Shown: positions 50,706 through 60,513, counted from the stretch's first letter. The stretch: DNA of 64,000 nucleotides from Paraburkholderia hayleyella (GCF_009455685.1 NZ_QPES01000002.1:372001-436000); one strand, 5' to 3'. Numbers and translations are program-made. The notes: generated by a model from the sequence alone, not told the origin.

Positions 50706-52028
50706 TTATACAACGCTGTGCATCGGCTGCAGGACGGGCTCACCCGCATGTCGCTCAACCGGCGCCAGATCACGTCCAGATTGGGGGAGGCGCTCAAGAT
50801 AGGCGGCCAGGCGGCTGATATACCAGCTGCTGAATTTTTCCACGAGCCCTTCGGTGTAAGGCGAATACGGTCCTGGCTCATAAGCGCTACCCGACACGCC
50901 CCGCTGCGAATACTCGACCAGCACCCGGTCTTGATCGTTAGTTGCGTTCCAGACCGCCATCAGATTTTCCACGTCGTAGTCGATGCCTTCTTTCGCCTCG
51001 CGGTGCACTAGCCATTTCGTTCGCACCAGGGTTTTGCTGGCGGAGAGTGGCAATACCGAGAACGTCACGATGTGATCGCTCATGAAGTGGTGCCAGGCGT
51101 TCGGCTGGGTCCAGAACGACAGCCCACCGAGATCGGCATTACGGAATTCGCCCAGCAGTTTTTTCGAGGCGATTTTGGCATCGAGCGTTTGCGATTCGCC
51201 GCTGCGATCGAGCGGCAGACGCTGGGTGCGAAAACCCGTGATAGCGGAAAGCTGATCCATTTCCGTTGACGGCAAATTGAGCGCACCCCACTGTGCATTG
51301 CGCATCGCGCACGTGCGTTCGAACTCGGCCATGCCCTCGGCGTTCGTCACGCCGGGCTGATAACCAAAGCCGTATTCGTAAAGCGAGATCGTGAGTTCGG
51401 GATGATTGGCCACGCAGTGGTAACACTCGCGGTTGTTCTCCATGGTGAGCTTCCAGTTGCTCTCTTCGATGAGGTCGACGGCCGCGGCGATCTTGCAGTT
51501 GAACAGATCGTGTGGCAGCAGATAGGGCTCCATCACCGCGCGCATCGAGGCGAAATCGGTAGGCGGCGAGTCGGCCAGACAGACGAAAATCAGCCCTGCC
51601 AGGTTCTCGACATGAACCGGTTTGAGGTTGTGCTTGCCGTGATCGAACCGTTCACCCATGTGTTCGGCGAACATCAGCCGGCCACTCAGGTTGTAGGTCC
51701 AGCTGTGATAGGGGCAAACGATATTGCCTAGCGAGCCGCGCGCTTCGTTGCACAGGCGCGAGCCACGATGTCGGCAGATGTTATGAAACGCCCGCACCTG
51801 CATGTCGTCATCGCGCACGATGAGGATCGAGTCATGGCCCAGTTCGACTGTCACGTAATCGCCCGCTTCGGGAATGTCGGGTTCAACGGCGACATAGATC
51901 CAGTGCTCGCGGAAGATCGCCTGCAAATCAAAAGCAAAAATGGCTTCGCTCAGATAAAACGGCGCTTCAAGGCTATAGCCCGGTTGCCGCCGCTCGACGA
52001 GCGCGCGAATGTCAGCCATCAGGTTCAT
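50706..52028 (-). CDS. gbcA: Glycine betaine monooxygenase, Rieske oxygenase subunit
   Basis: A 440-aa Rieske non-heme iron oxygenase. The Rieske cluster ligands are Cys85, His87, Cys105 and His108 in CRHRG and CPYHSW. The catalytic domain has NRECYHCVANHPEL with the iron-binding His. With GbcB it oxidatively demethylates glycine betaine to dimethylglycine plus formaldehyde. The start at 52028 has GGGAG just upstream. It is placed between etfB and gbcB, which differs from Pseudomonas where gbcA and gbcB are divergent, so here one transcript may serve the whole pathway. Confidence 0.93.
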   Translation of the reverse strand: MNLMADIRALVERRQPGYSLEAPFYLSEAIFAFDLQAIFREHWIYVAVEPDIPEAGDYVTVELGHDSILIVRDDDMQVRAFHNICRHRGSRLCNEARGSLGNIVCPYHSWTYNLSGRLMFAEHMGERFDHGKHNLKPVHVENLAGLIFVCLADSPPTDFASMRAVMEPYLLPHDLFNCKIAAAVDLIEESNWKLTMENNRECYHCVANHPELTISLYEYGFGYQPGVTNAEGMAEFERTCAMRNAQWGALNLPSTEMDQLSAITGFRTQRLPLDRSGESQTLDAKIASKKLLGEFRNADLGGLSFWTQPNAWHHFMSDHIVTFSVLPLSASKTLVRTKWLVHREAKEGIDYDVENLMAVWNATNDQDRVLVEYSQRGVSGSAYEPGPYSPYTEGLVEKFSSWYISRLAAYLERLPQSGRDLAPVERHAGEPVLQPMHSVV

Positions 52029-52067
52029 CACTGCTCCCGGAATGCGGGGGCCTTCAGCGGGCACCCT

Positions 52068-52886
52068 TTAATCGTTGATGAGTTGATGCTCGCGTAAATA
52101 ATCGAGAATCGCTTGCGCTTTTTCGACTGAACTTCCTTCAATTACGACGCTACCGCCCCGGCTTTCGGTGGTGGTCGCCGAGCGCATGCGGGCAGCGCCC
52201 GAGCGTTTTTCCGGGGCGGTGAGTTTCACGGCCTGGCGCGGTGTGGACACGATGCGCCAGGCATGGGTTTCGTTGTGTTCAGGCGCATCGCCGGAAGGGT
52301 TTTGTGCGAGCGCGAGCGCGGGCAAGGCCATGTCAACCGAGCCCGCGCGTGAGCGGGCGTAGGCATAGCGTGGCGTGGCGCTGGCAAGCGGGTGAATCGC
52401 CAGCACGGCAGGCAGCGTGACGCTCACCTTGCGCCGCCGCCCTTGCGGCAAAAACTGTCGCGCGGCAATGCGCTGGCCGTCATCGCTCAGATGCGCTTCG
52501 ACCACGGCGCCGAGCAGCGGATAATCCAGCGCGGCGGCGATCTGGTAAGGCAGCAGCCCGCTATCGAAAGCGCCTTCGGCACAGGTGCCGGTGAGGATCA
52601 GGTCGTAGCCGCGCACGTGCATGGCCAGCAGCGCCGCTACATCATCACGCGTGCTATCGCAACACAGCACATCGACGCGGGCAGCGCCCAGCGCCAGATA
52701 GTCTTCGAGCGCGGGATGAGCGGGGTTGCCCGCATGGATGACATCGAGTTGCGCAGCATGGTGTTGCGCAAGATGACGGGCGATTTCAAGCGCGAGGGCA
52801 TCATTGCGGCTATACCGTGGCGCGCCATTCAGCGGGTGGCATCCCACGGATACCAGCACCGCGATCCGTTGCAAGACGTGGCTCAT
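52068..52886 (-). CDS. etfB: Electron transfer flavoprotein beta subunit (dimethylglycine ETF)
   Basis: A 272-aa ETF beta-type protein. It has the ADPBD-like fold with YSRNDALALEIARHL, LILTGTCAEGAFDSGLLPYQIA and LPAVLAIHPLASATPRYAYARS. It overlaps etfA by 4 bases (ATGA), a sign of translational coupling. In this operon it probably accepts electrons from DgcA during dimethylglycine demethylation. The C-terminal third is variable and charged, unlike housekeeping ETF beta, supporting a dedicated ETF. Confidence 0.88.
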   Translation of the reverse strand: MSHVLQRIAVLVSVGCHPLNGAPRYSRNDALALEIARHLAQHHAAQLDVIHAGNPAHPALEDYLALGAARVDVLCCDSTRDDVAALLAMHVRGYDLILTGTCAEGAFDSGLLPYQIAAALDYPLLGAVVEAHLSDDGQRIAARQFLPQGRRRKVSVTLPAVLAIHPLASATPRYAYARSRAGSVDMALPALALAQNPSGDAPEHNETHAWRIVSTPRQAVKLTAPEKRSGAARMRSATTTESRGGSVVIEGSSVEKAQAILDYLREHQLIND

Positions 52887-54193
52887 GCGGGGACTCCTTC
52901 ACGCTGTGGATCTGGCTCAAAGGGCAGGAGCAGGGGCAGCGCCGCGCCTGCCGGTGGAGAGCCCAAACCGGAAACCATGGCCTGCGCTTCGCATTCGTCC
53001 GCGCACGGCGCATGGTCTTGAGCTTGGCCTTTATCTTTAGCCAGCATGTCGAGCAGCGAGGCCATCGTCGCCTGGGCATCGTCCACGATGGCCAGGTTCG
53101 CGCGTTTGACCATGGGCGCGCTGCGATCGAGGTTCACCGCGATCACATGACGGCAATCCTTGATCCCTTGCAAATGCTGGACCGCGCCTGAAATGCCAAA
53201 CGCGAGATACACGCTCGCGCTCACGGTTTTGCCGGTCGCGCCAATCTGCCTGTCGCGGGCAAAAAGCCCGTTATCCACGGCCACGCGGCTCGCCCCCATC
53301 GCCGCGCCCAGCTTGCCTGCGAGTGTTTCGAAGAGGGCGACATCGGTCACGCCATGACCCGCCGAGACGATAAAGTCGGCCTCTTCAAGCGCGACTTGCG
53401 CGGCGTCGATCTCGTCGATGCCTTCATCGAAATAACACGCGTGATGCCTGTCCCTGTTCGTCTGTGTGCCGGAACCCACCGTCGTGGCCAGCTCGATGCG
53501 CTCGCCCGCGCCGACGAACGGCAAGCGTGAATCCACCGCCCCCGCCTCCAGCAAAATCATTTTGGGCCATGCGCGCGTGGCAAACGCGCGCTTGGCGTGG
53601 AGCCGCACACCTATATGCTGCGCCCCGAGCTCCACGCCATGACACGCAATGCTCAGGCGAGCCCGCGCGGCGTAGCGGCGGCCAAGGTCGCCATCGCCCG
53701 TGCTGTTATCCGGCATCAGGATGTGGCGCGGTGCAACCTGTTCGACGCAAGCGGCAAGCATCTGCAATTCGTGTTGCGGCGCGAAGATGCGGGTGTCGAA
53801 CCCGGGCAGCACGATGATCTGGTCTGCGCCCAGCGCGGCGGCATCGTCCTTGAGTTCGCCGAATACCAGCAGCACCACTTGAGTTTCGCTGTCGGCCATC
53901 AGCGCGGCAGCGGCGAGGGCCTGGCAAGCATGGTCATCCAGTGCGCCGCGCTCGCTATGCAGCGCCACCAGCAGCGCATGCCGTGGTTGCGTCACCTGAC
54001 GCCGCGGCTTGCTGGCTGCCTGGCCATGCCCGCCTGGGACATCCGGGGCGTTTGGCTTCAGCGGAGCCTTGCCCGATGCGGCAACAGCCAGCGCCGCGCC
54101 GGGGGCGCCGGACATCACACGGCGCAGTCCATCGGGCGTCAGCATGAACGGCCGGCGCGGATTGATCCGCTTGAGCGGGGCATTCCTGTTCAT
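52883..54193 (-). CDS. etfA: Electron transfer flavoprotein alpha subunit (dimethylglycine ETF)
   Basis: A 436-aa ETF alpha, longer than the usual 310-320 aa because of an N-terminal extension (about 1-75, basic and Pro/Ala-rich) and a C-terminal extension. The FAD-binding domain shows VSAGHGVTD, ASRVAVDNGL, GATGKTVSASVYLAFGISGAVQH and IVDDAQATM. The start is 6 bases after dgcB. It works with EtfB to carry electrons from the dimethylglycine dehydrogenase to the quinone pool, probably through the DgcB iron-sulfur protein (inference). Confidence 0.9.
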   Translation of the reverse strand: MNRNAPLKRINPRRPFMLTPDGLRRVMSGAPGAALAVAASGKAPLKPNAPDVPGGHGQAASKPRRQVTQPRHALLVALHSERGALDDHACQALAAAALMADSETQVVLLVFGELKDDAAALGADQIIVLPGFDTRIFAPQHELQMLAACVEQVAPRHILMPDNSTGDGDLGRRYAARARLSIACHGVELGAQHIGVRLHAKRAFATRAWPKMILLEAGAVDSRLPFVGAGERIELATTVGSGTQTNRDRHHACYFDEGIDEIDAAQVALEEADFIVSAGHGVTDVALFETLAGKLGAAMGASRVAVDNGLFARDRQIGATGKTVSASVYLAFGISGAVQHLQGIKDCRHVIAVNLDRSAPMVKRANLAIVDDAQATMASLLDMLAKDKGQAQDHAPCADECEAQAMVSGLGSPPAGAALPLLLPFEPDPQREGVPA

Positions 54194-54198
54194 CAGGT

Positions 54199-56118
54199 TC
54201 ACTCCAGTGCAGCTGCAACCAGTTCTGCGATGTCGAGTACTTCGGGGCGCGGCCCGACAACGCCTTCGAGCATCGCGGTGCAGTTCGGACAAGCGACGGC
54301 GACAATCTCCGCACCCACCGCACGCGCATCGGCCACGCGGAGATCCGGAATGCGCTGCTGCCCCGGAATATCGGTTAGCGGCGCCCCACCGCCTCCCCCG
54401 CAGCATCGGCCCTGCTTGCCATGGCGCGCCATCTCGATCACCTCGATGCCCAGCCTTTGCAACAGTTGCCGGGGAGCTTGCGTCTCGCCGTTATAGCGGC
54501 CGAGATAGCACGGGTCGTGATAGGTGATGCGTTGTTCCTGCCAGGCCTCAAGCGCTTTCGGCGCCAGCTTGCCCGCCACGATCAGCGATGCGATCAGGCT
54601 CGTGTGATGCAGAACCTCAAAGCGTGCCCCGAGCGCGCGATATTCGTTGCGCAAGCTGTGCATCACATGTGGGTCCGCCGTCACGATGCGTTTAAAGTCG
54701 AGCGTGAGCAGCGTGCCCATCAGCCGCCGCGCCAGAAGCTGGAACGTCGCTTCATCGCCCAGGCGGCGTGCCACGTCGCCGGTATCGGTTTCGGCGCTAC
54801 CCAGTAGCGCGTAATTCACGCCGGCATGGTTCAGCACTTTGAGCAAGGCGCGCAGCGTGCGCTGGTAACGCATGTCGAATGCGCCCTCGCCTGCGACAAG
54901 CAGCACATCGACCGCCTGGCCGGGCTGCGCTACCGGTGCGTTCAGATCAATCGCCCAGTCGTAGCGCGCGGTGTTGTCGTAACCGCCTGCCGTGCCGGTT
55001 TCGCGCAGGTTCGCCAGCACTTGCGGCCCTTTGCCTGGGACGGCGCCGAGCGTGAGGGTCTGGCTACGGCGCATATCGACGATGGCATCGACATGTTCGA
55101 TCAGCATCGGACACTCCTGCACGCAGGCGCGGCAAGTCGTGCAGGACCAGAGCGTTCCGGCTTCGATCAGCCCCGGCACGAGCGGGCCATGAGGCACGCC
55201 GCGATGCTGCCCTGGCGCGATGCCAGGCGCCGGACGGCCTGCATAGGCGGCATCGCTGCCGCCGGTCATACCGGTGACAAGATCCTGAACCAGCTTCTTC
55301 GGATTCAATGGCTGGCCCGAGGCGAACGCCGGACACGCGGCTTCGCATTTGCCGCACTGCACGCAGGCATCGAAGCTCAAAAGCTGGTTCCAGCGAAAAT
55401 CAGCGGGCTGGCTCACGCCGTACTCTTGCGCGGCCAGCGTGGGCATCTTGAGTGCGGTGGGGGGAAGCGCCGTGGCGGGCAAGGTGCCGGACGCGGCGAA
55501 ACGCTCCTGGCGAGAATGAAACGCCAGATGCAGGAGCCCCGCGAGCGCATGTTTCATCGGCCCACCGCGCGCCGCGCCCAGTGTCAGCGCATAGGCGCCC
55601 GCGGCCAGCAACAGCACGCACAGCAGCGCCAACGCGCCCGACATCACCTGCGGCGGCACGGCCATCAAGAGCGTCAACCCCAGCGCGAAGGCCGCCAGCC
55701 AGAGCGGCAACGTATTCCACGAGCCGCGCGAGAGCCGCTCCGGCATGCCGCGCTTGCCATACCGCCGATACCCGACGCAAGCCACCCCCCCGAGCATCAC
55801 CAGCGCGGCGAGCAAAATCAGCCGGTCCAGCCACGGCGAATACAGCGCCAGGCCGTAGTTCACGAACACCAGCACCAACGCGCTCAGCGCCCCTCCGGCC
55901 GTGGCGACATGGGCACGAGCGATATAAGGATCACGCGCCACCACCTGATGCAAATCGACGAAGTAGCGTTTGGGAATGGTCAGCAGTTGCACGAAGCCCA
56001 ACGCGCCGGGCTCGGCCGCACGCCCCAGACGCCAGTAAGCGGCACGGCGCGCCACGGCCCATGCCAGGCTGGCAAGCGCGAGCCACAGCAATAGCGAGAT
56101 CAGGAACGCTAGGCTCAT
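54199..56118 (-). CDS. dgcB: Dimethylglycine catabolism iron-sulfur membrane protein
   Basis: A 639-aa protein. The N-terminal region has about five to six hydrophobic segments (1-240). A ferredoxin-like 2x[4Fe-4S] domain follows (CVQCGKCEAACP and CTTCRACVQECP, about 290-390), and the C-terminal part has CCG domains (ITYHDPCYLGRYNG and RCCGGGGGAPL). This matches DgcB, which links dimethylglycine oxidation to the membrane. The start at 56118 is 3 bases after the dgcA stop. Upstream in-frame codons read through dgcA and are not expected to be used. Confidence 0.9.
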   Translation of the reverse strand: MSLAFLISLLLWLALASLAWAVARRAAYWRLGRAAEPGALGFVQLLTIPKRYFVDLHQVVARDPYIARAHVATAGGALSALVLVFVNYGLALYSPWLDRLILLAALVMLGGVACVGYRRYGKRGMPERLSRGSWNTLPLWLAAFALGLTLLMAVPPQVMSGALALLCVLLLAAGAYALTLGAARGGPMKHALAGLLHLAFHSRQERFAASGTLPATALPPTALKMPTLAAQEYGVSQPADFRWNQLLSFDACVQCGKCEAACPAFASGQPLNPKKLVQDLVTGMTGGSDAAYAGRPAPGIAPGQHRGVPHGPLVPGLIEAGTLWSCTTCRACVQECPMLIEHVDAIVDMRRSQTLTLGAVPGKGPQVLANLRETGTAGGYDNTARYDWAIDLNAPVAQPGQAVDVLLVAGEGAFDMRYQRTLRALLKVLNHAGVNYALLGSAETDTGDVARRLGDEATFQLLARRLMGTLLTLDFKRIVTADPHVMHSLRNEYRALGARFEVLHHTSLIASLIVAGKLAPKALEAWQEQRITYHDPCYLGRYNGETQAPRQLLQRLGIEVIEMARHGKQGRCCGGGGGAPLTDIPGQQRIPDLRVADARAVGAEIVAVACPNCTAMLEGVVGPRPEVLDIAELVAAALE

Positions 56119-56120
56119 GA

Positions 56121-58184
56121 CTAAAAATCCTTGCAAAGACGCAGCGCGTCGTAAATCGCCCCGTGGATGTTGTGCATCGAAATGCAGTCGCCCACGCGAA
56201 ACAGCAGAAAACGCCCCGCGCCCAGCGTTTGCGTCAGACAGGGTTGCGGCTGCGCGGCGAAAAGCGCCTGCACGTCGGTCTGGCCACGGTTGAGCGATTC
56301 GGGCTTGAGTGCCCAATAGAGCGCATCGTTCGGGATACTGCCGTTTTCGATCACGATCTGGTCGACAGCGCGTTCTTCCTGCTCGTCGGTGTATTCGTTG
56401 CGCAGCACGGCGATCTTCTTGTCGTCCTCGGCATAGACACGCTCGAGCCAGTAATTCGGCGTATGGATCACGCCCAGCGCATACAGGCGGCGATAGAAGA
56501 TCGGGAACGTTGTGCCGCCCACGTCATCGGCAATCTTTACATCGGGCGTGACGATCTCGACATCCGAGCCACGGCTAGCGATGAAATCAGCTACGCCCGC
56601 GCCCGCATGCGTGCTGACGCCGTCGTACACCAGCACATGCGGACGCAGGGCAACGCGGCCTGCGAGCACCTCCCATGAACTCACGGCGAGGCCCTCCTGC
56701 ACGCCCCAGGCACTGACTTGCTGGGTGTAACTGGAGCCACCCGTGGCCAACACCACGATGTCGGGCTGCTGCGCGAGAATCTGCGCCGCATCCGCTTTGA
56801 TCCCCAGACGCCGTACTACGCCGAGACGTTTCGTTTCCATGTCGAACCAGCGCACGATGCCCGCCATCTGCTCGCGCTGCGGCGCTTTGGCTGCTAGCGT
56901 AATTTGCCCGCCCACCGTATCGGCTTGCTCGAACAGCACCACCTCATGGCCGCGCAAGCGCGCCACGCGCGCCGCTTCAAGCCCTGCCGGCCCTGCGCCG
57001 ACCACGACGATGCGGCGCTTCGGACCACGCGATTTGCCGATGACGTGCGGCATCGTCGCCTCACGCGAGGTCGCGGCGTTCTGCACGCAGAGCACATCGA
57101 GCCCGTTGTACTGGCGATCGATGCAATAGTTCGCGCCGACGCATTGCCTGATCTCGTCTTCGCGGTCTTCGCGGATCTTGAGCACCATATGCGGGTCGGC
57201 AATCTGCGCGCGTGTCATGCCAACCAGGTCGACCATGCCCGTGGCGAGCAAACGTTCGGCCTGCCCTGCGTCACGGATGCTCTGCGCGTGCATCACCGGC
57301 AGCGTCACCACCGCCTTGATTCCCGCCGCCAGATGCACGAACGGCTCAGGCGGCAGCGCCATCGGCGGCATGCAGTTGGCCAGCGTATTGTGCGTATCCG
57401 CCCCCGAGCCGATCACCCCGAGGTAATCAATCAAGCCGGTTTCGGCCATGGCCTGAGCGATTTCCTTGAGTTGCCCATGATCAAGACCGTCCTCATGGAA
57501 CTCGTCGCCACACATGCGCAGGCCCACGCAAAAATTTGCCCCAACCGCCTCGCGCACCGCTTGCAGCACTTCGATGCCAAAGCGCAGGCGGTTGCTCAGG
57601 CTGCCACCCCATTCGTCGTTGCGGAAGTTGGTGCGCGGGCTCCAGAACTGGTCGATCAGATGCTGGTGTGCCGCGGAGATTTCGATGCCATCCATGCCGG
57701 CTTGCTGCACGCGCCGGGCCGCCGCCGCGAAATCGCCGATGATGCGGCGCATCTCCTCGACCTCGATGATCTTGGCGTTGCCCCGATGAACCGGCTCGCG
57801 CACACCAGAAGGCGATACCAGGTGGGGCCAGTGTTCGCCATGAAAAGCCGAGCGGCGTCCCATATGCGTGGCCTGGATCATGATCTTCGCGCCGTGGCGA
57901 TGCATCGCCTCCGTCAGGCGAGCCAATGGCTCGACAACCTGATCGACGGCGAGATTGACCGATTTCCACCAGCCTTGCGGGCTATCGAGCGAAACCGGGC
58001 TTGAACCGCCACACACAGCAAGGCCGACTCCTCCTTTGGCTTTTTCCTCGTAGTAGCGGATATAGCGCTCGCCGGGCATCCCTCCCGGCTCGGCGTAAAC
58101 CTCGGCATGAGCGGTACTGACGATCCGGTTGCGCAGCGTCAAGTGATTGAGCGTCAGCGGTTTGAAGAGATTCGGATAGCGCAT
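56121..58184 (-). CDS. dgcA: Dimethylglycine dehydrogenase, TMADH-like flavoprotein
   Basis: A 687-aa protein of the old-yellow-enzyme/trimethylamine dehydrogenase family. The FMN barrel (about 1-345) starts NLFKPLTLNHLTLRNRIV, a [4Fe-4S] loop has CVGANYCIDRQYNG with later cysteine, and the C-terminal FAD/NAD-like domain has VVVGAGPAGLEAARVARLRG. It demethylates dimethylglycine to sarcosine. AAGG is 10 bases before the ATG at 58184. It is followed immediately by dgcB and the ETF genes that receive its electrons. Confidence 0.93.
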   Translation of the reverse strand: MRYPNLFKPLTLNHLTLRNRIVSTAHAEVYAEPGGMPGERYIRYYEEKAKGGVGLAVCGGSSPVSLDSPQGWWKSVNLAVDQVVEPLARLTEAMHRHGAKIMIQATHMGRRSAFHGEHWPHLVSPSGVREPVHRGNAKIIEVEEMRRIIGDFAAAARRVQQAGMDGIEISAAHQHLIDQFWSPRTNFRNDEWGGSLSNRLRFGIEVLQAVREAVGANFCVGLRMCGDEFHEDGLDHGQLKEIAQAMAETGLIDYLGVIGSGADTHNTLANCMPPMALPPEPFVHLAAGIKAVVTLPVMHAQSIRDAGQAERLLATGMVDLVGMTRAQIADPHMVLKIREDREDEIRQCVGANYCIDRQYNGLDVLCVQNAATSREATMPHVIGKSRGPKRRIVVVGAGPAGLEAARVARLRGHEVVLFEQADTVGGQITLAAKAPQREQMAGIVRWFDMETKRLGVVRRLGIKADAAQILAQQPDIVVLATGGSSYTQQVSAWGVQEGLAVSSWEVLAGRVALRPHVLVYDGVSTHAGAGVADFIASRGSDVEIVTPDVKIADDVGGTTFPIFYRRLYALGVIHTPNYWLERVYAEDDKKIAVLRNEYTDEQEERAVDQIVIENGSIPNDALYWALKPESLNRGQTDVQALFAAQPQPCLTQTLGAGRFLLFRVGDCISMHNIHGAIYDALRLCKDF

Positions 58185-58260
58185 TGCGGCGACCTTGGGC
58201 AAGGATCGGTGGGACGAGGTATTTTTTCGGCTTCCAGCAACGGCAACGGCAACGGCAAGC

Positions 58261-58806
58261 TCACAACGTCAGCGGTGAAACTTCAAACACGCAATGATCG
58301 TGGCCTTCGGCCGCGCACCGCACTTCGCGCGCAATGGCCCGGGGCGGTACGTCAGGACACGCGTCCCGGCGCGGGCGGGTGTCGTTCACCCAGTCCATCG
58401 CACCGGCGAACCAGCCCGCGAACATGTAGCAAAGCTGGCCTTCCTTGTCGGGCTGCGCCAGCACGAACGACGAATGACGCAACCCGATGCGCGCCCGCGC
58501 CTGCGTGGACTCCGCTTCGATCAGCGAGAACTGTCCCCAGCCACGTTGCGACAAACGCCGCAGATAATGTTCGAACACCGCCATGCCGCTTAAAGCCTGC
58601 TGTTTGGCTTCCTTGTCGCACCAGTACCAGGCCGACTTGTAGCCCGCCCGGTACAGGATCTCGGCGTAGGTATCGCGGCCCAGCGCGTCTTCGACAGCAA
58701 CATGGTTATTGGTGAAAAAATGCCGGGGCACATACAGCATCGGCAGTGCGTCGGTGGTCCAGACGCCGGTATCAGGATCGACGTCGATGGGGAGTTGGGG
58801 ATGCAT
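58261..58806 (-). CDS. DUF5943 protein of the glycine betaine operon
   Basis: A 181-aa protein. VPRHFFTNNHVAVEDALGRDTYAEILYRAGYKSA and the C-terminal ReVRCAAEGHDHCVFEV pattern (paired Cys and His) resemble 4-vinyl-reductase-like domains. Proteins of this type are conserved between the dipeptidase and dgcA in glycine betaine gene clusters of Pseudomonas and Burkholderia. The role is unknown; a regulatory or small-ligand-sensing function is possible. Confidence 0.8.
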   Translation of the reverse strand: MHPQLPIDVDPDTGVWTTDALPMLYVPRHFFTNNHVAVEDALGRDTYAEILYRAGYKSAWYWCDKEAKQQALSGMAVFEHYLRRLSQRGWGQFSLIEAESTQARARIGLRHSSFVLAQPDKEGQLCYMFAGWFAGAMDWVNDTRPRRDACPDVPPRAIAREVRCAAEGHDHCVFEVSPLTL

Positions 58807-58918
58807 GGGCTTTGTCTCGCGGTTTTTATCTGTGCTTTATCGGTACCTTGCTGGCACCTTGCTGGTACCTTCAGAGCACGCACTCATTCTCTCAACGTCG
58901 CAACAAGACAGGAATTAT

Positions 58919-59890
58919 TCAGGCACCCCAAACCTCGCGGAACACACGCACCCAGTTCTCGCCCATGATCTTGCGAATGCGTGACTCAGGCCAGCCTGCA
59001 CGCTGCATCGCGTGCGTGAGGTTGGGAAACTCCGCAATCGTGCGAATGCCAAGCGGATTGACTACCCGGCCAAAATCAGTCAGACGGCGATAACGCCCTT
59101 TGTCATGCGTGAGCCAGTCGAAGAAATCGGTGCTATAGCCCTGGGTGAAATCGGTGCCGATGCCAACGGCGTCCTCGCCAATCAGGTTCACCATGTACGC
59201 AATCGCTTCGATGTAGTCGTCGATGGTCGCCTCGCTGCCGCGCCGGAGAAACGGCGCGAACATCGTGACGCCCACGAAACCGCCCGCATCGGCGATCTCG
59301 CGCAGTTGCTCATCCGACTTGTTGCGCGGATGGTCTTTCAGCCCCGACGGCAGGCAATGCGAATAGCACACGGGCTTTTTCGACCACGCAATCGCCTCGG
59401 ATGAAGTCATGCCTCCCACATGCGACAGATCGACCATGATTCCAACGCGGTTCATTTCGGTAATGACTTCGCGGCCAAAATCAGACAACCCGCCATCGCG
59501 TTCATAGCACCCCGTGCCCACCAGGTTCTGTGTGTTGTAGCAAAGCTGAACCACGCGCACGCCCATATCGGCAAATGCCTCGATATAGCCGAGATTGTCT
59601 TCAAAGGCCTGCGCATTCTGAAAACCGAGAATCACGCCCGTGCGGTTTTCCTGCTTGGCACGCAGGATGTCGGCCGTGCTGCGCACGAGTATCAGATGCT
59701 CGCTGTTGGCGCGGATTTGCTGCTTCATTTGCGCGATGTTGTCCACGGTCCTGGCAAAGCTCTCCCAAACCGAGACCGTGCAATTGGCCGCCGTAATGCC
59801 ACCAGTGCGCATGTCTTCAAAGACGGTGCGTTCGAACTTCGAAATATTCAGCCCGTCGATGATGATGCTGTCCTGATGCAGGGTACTCAT
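58919..59890 (-). CDS. Membrane-dipeptidase-like (M19) enzyme of the betaine operon
   Basis: A 323-aa peptidase family M19 protein. SIIIDGLNIS replaces the usual N-terminal HxD metal motif, so one metal site may be altered. Later parts fit the family: VVQLCYNTQN, IMVDLSHVGG, KPVCYSHCLPSGLKDHPRNKSD and DAVGIGTDFTQG. The start at 59890 follows GGAG. In Pseudomonas a homologous gene is part of the GbdR regulon. A lost DxH motif suggests it may not be a simple dipeptidase; the substrate is unknown. Confidence 0.85.
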   Translation of the reverse strand: MSTLHQDSIIIDGLNISKFERTVFEDMRTGGITAANCTVSVWESFARTVDNIAQMKQQIRANSEHLILVRSTADILRAKQENRTGVILGFQNAQAFEDNLGYIEAFADMGVRVVQLCYNTQNLVGTGCYERDGGLSDFGREVITEMNRVGIMVDLSHVGGMTSSEAIAWSKKPVCYSHCLPSGLKDHPRNKSDEQLREIADAGGFVGVTMFAPFLRRGSEATIDDYIEAIAYMVNLIGEDAVGIGTDFTQGYSTDFFDWLTHDKGRYRRLTDFGRVVNPLGIRTIAEFPNLTHAMQRAGWPESRIRKIMGENWVRVFREVWGA

Positions 59891-60513
59891 GGCAATGCTC
59901 CGTCTTGCTTGCGTAGGGGGCTTGTGGGTTCTAACCGTCGGGTCCAGGTGCCGATACCGGGAAAGCGCCGGGAAAGCGGGAAAGCACCAACGCAGTAAAA
60001 AAGCGCTCGCAGGGCGCAAAGGTCTTGCGGCAAAAATGCCTGAAAACCGCATGGAAACTGCTTGAAAACCGCCTGGAAATAGCTTGAAAACAGCTTGGAA
60101 ATAACTTGAAAACAGCCTGGATATGGCTGGGAGACGGCTCTATTCTTGTCTTTCGCCTGGGGCGCAAATTGATGAATTCAGACGCATTCCTGGCTTTTTA
60201 CGCCACGCCTGCGCGACAGGCTTTCAGCGCACGCCGTGCACGGCATTCGCGGTATTCGCTTTACTTTCGCGGTATTTTTCGTGTTGTTGCAATGCAAGGC
60301 GGAAGCTTCCTCAAAAGATGGGCGTTTGATGCAGATCCTATATTCACCTCAGCAAATAACCCACGTTCATGCGCGGCAATAAAATTCATCAGGAAAACCC
60401 ATAAAATTCAGGGTTTCGCCGTATGGCATGAAACTTGAACTTAAACCGAGAATGAACCTCGCCGCAAAACACTAGCGGTTCGCCCCACCATGCTTCAAAG
60501 GAAGTTTCGCCTC
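59891..60513. other. Divergent control region between the betaine operon and gbdR
   Basis: About 620 bases with no supported gene. It contains the four-unit 22-bp repeat listed separately, GC-rich direct repeats at about 59955-59985, and an AT-rich stretch near 60340-60440 that may hold the gbdR promoter. Confidence 0.5.
60041..60128. repeat. Four tandem 22-bp units (TGAAAACCGC...-type)
   Basis: Units begin at 60041, 60063, 60085 and 60107, each about two helical turns long and starting TGAAAAC with a TGGAAAT-like core. They lie upstream of the dipeptidase-led betaine operon. The spacing is suggestive of phased protein-binding sites, but this is unproven. Confidence 0.88.

Noticed and set aside
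54826..56094. 422-codon plus-strand open frame opposite dgcB
   Set aside because: It is Gln/Arg/His-rich low-complexity sequence antisense to a well-supported gene.
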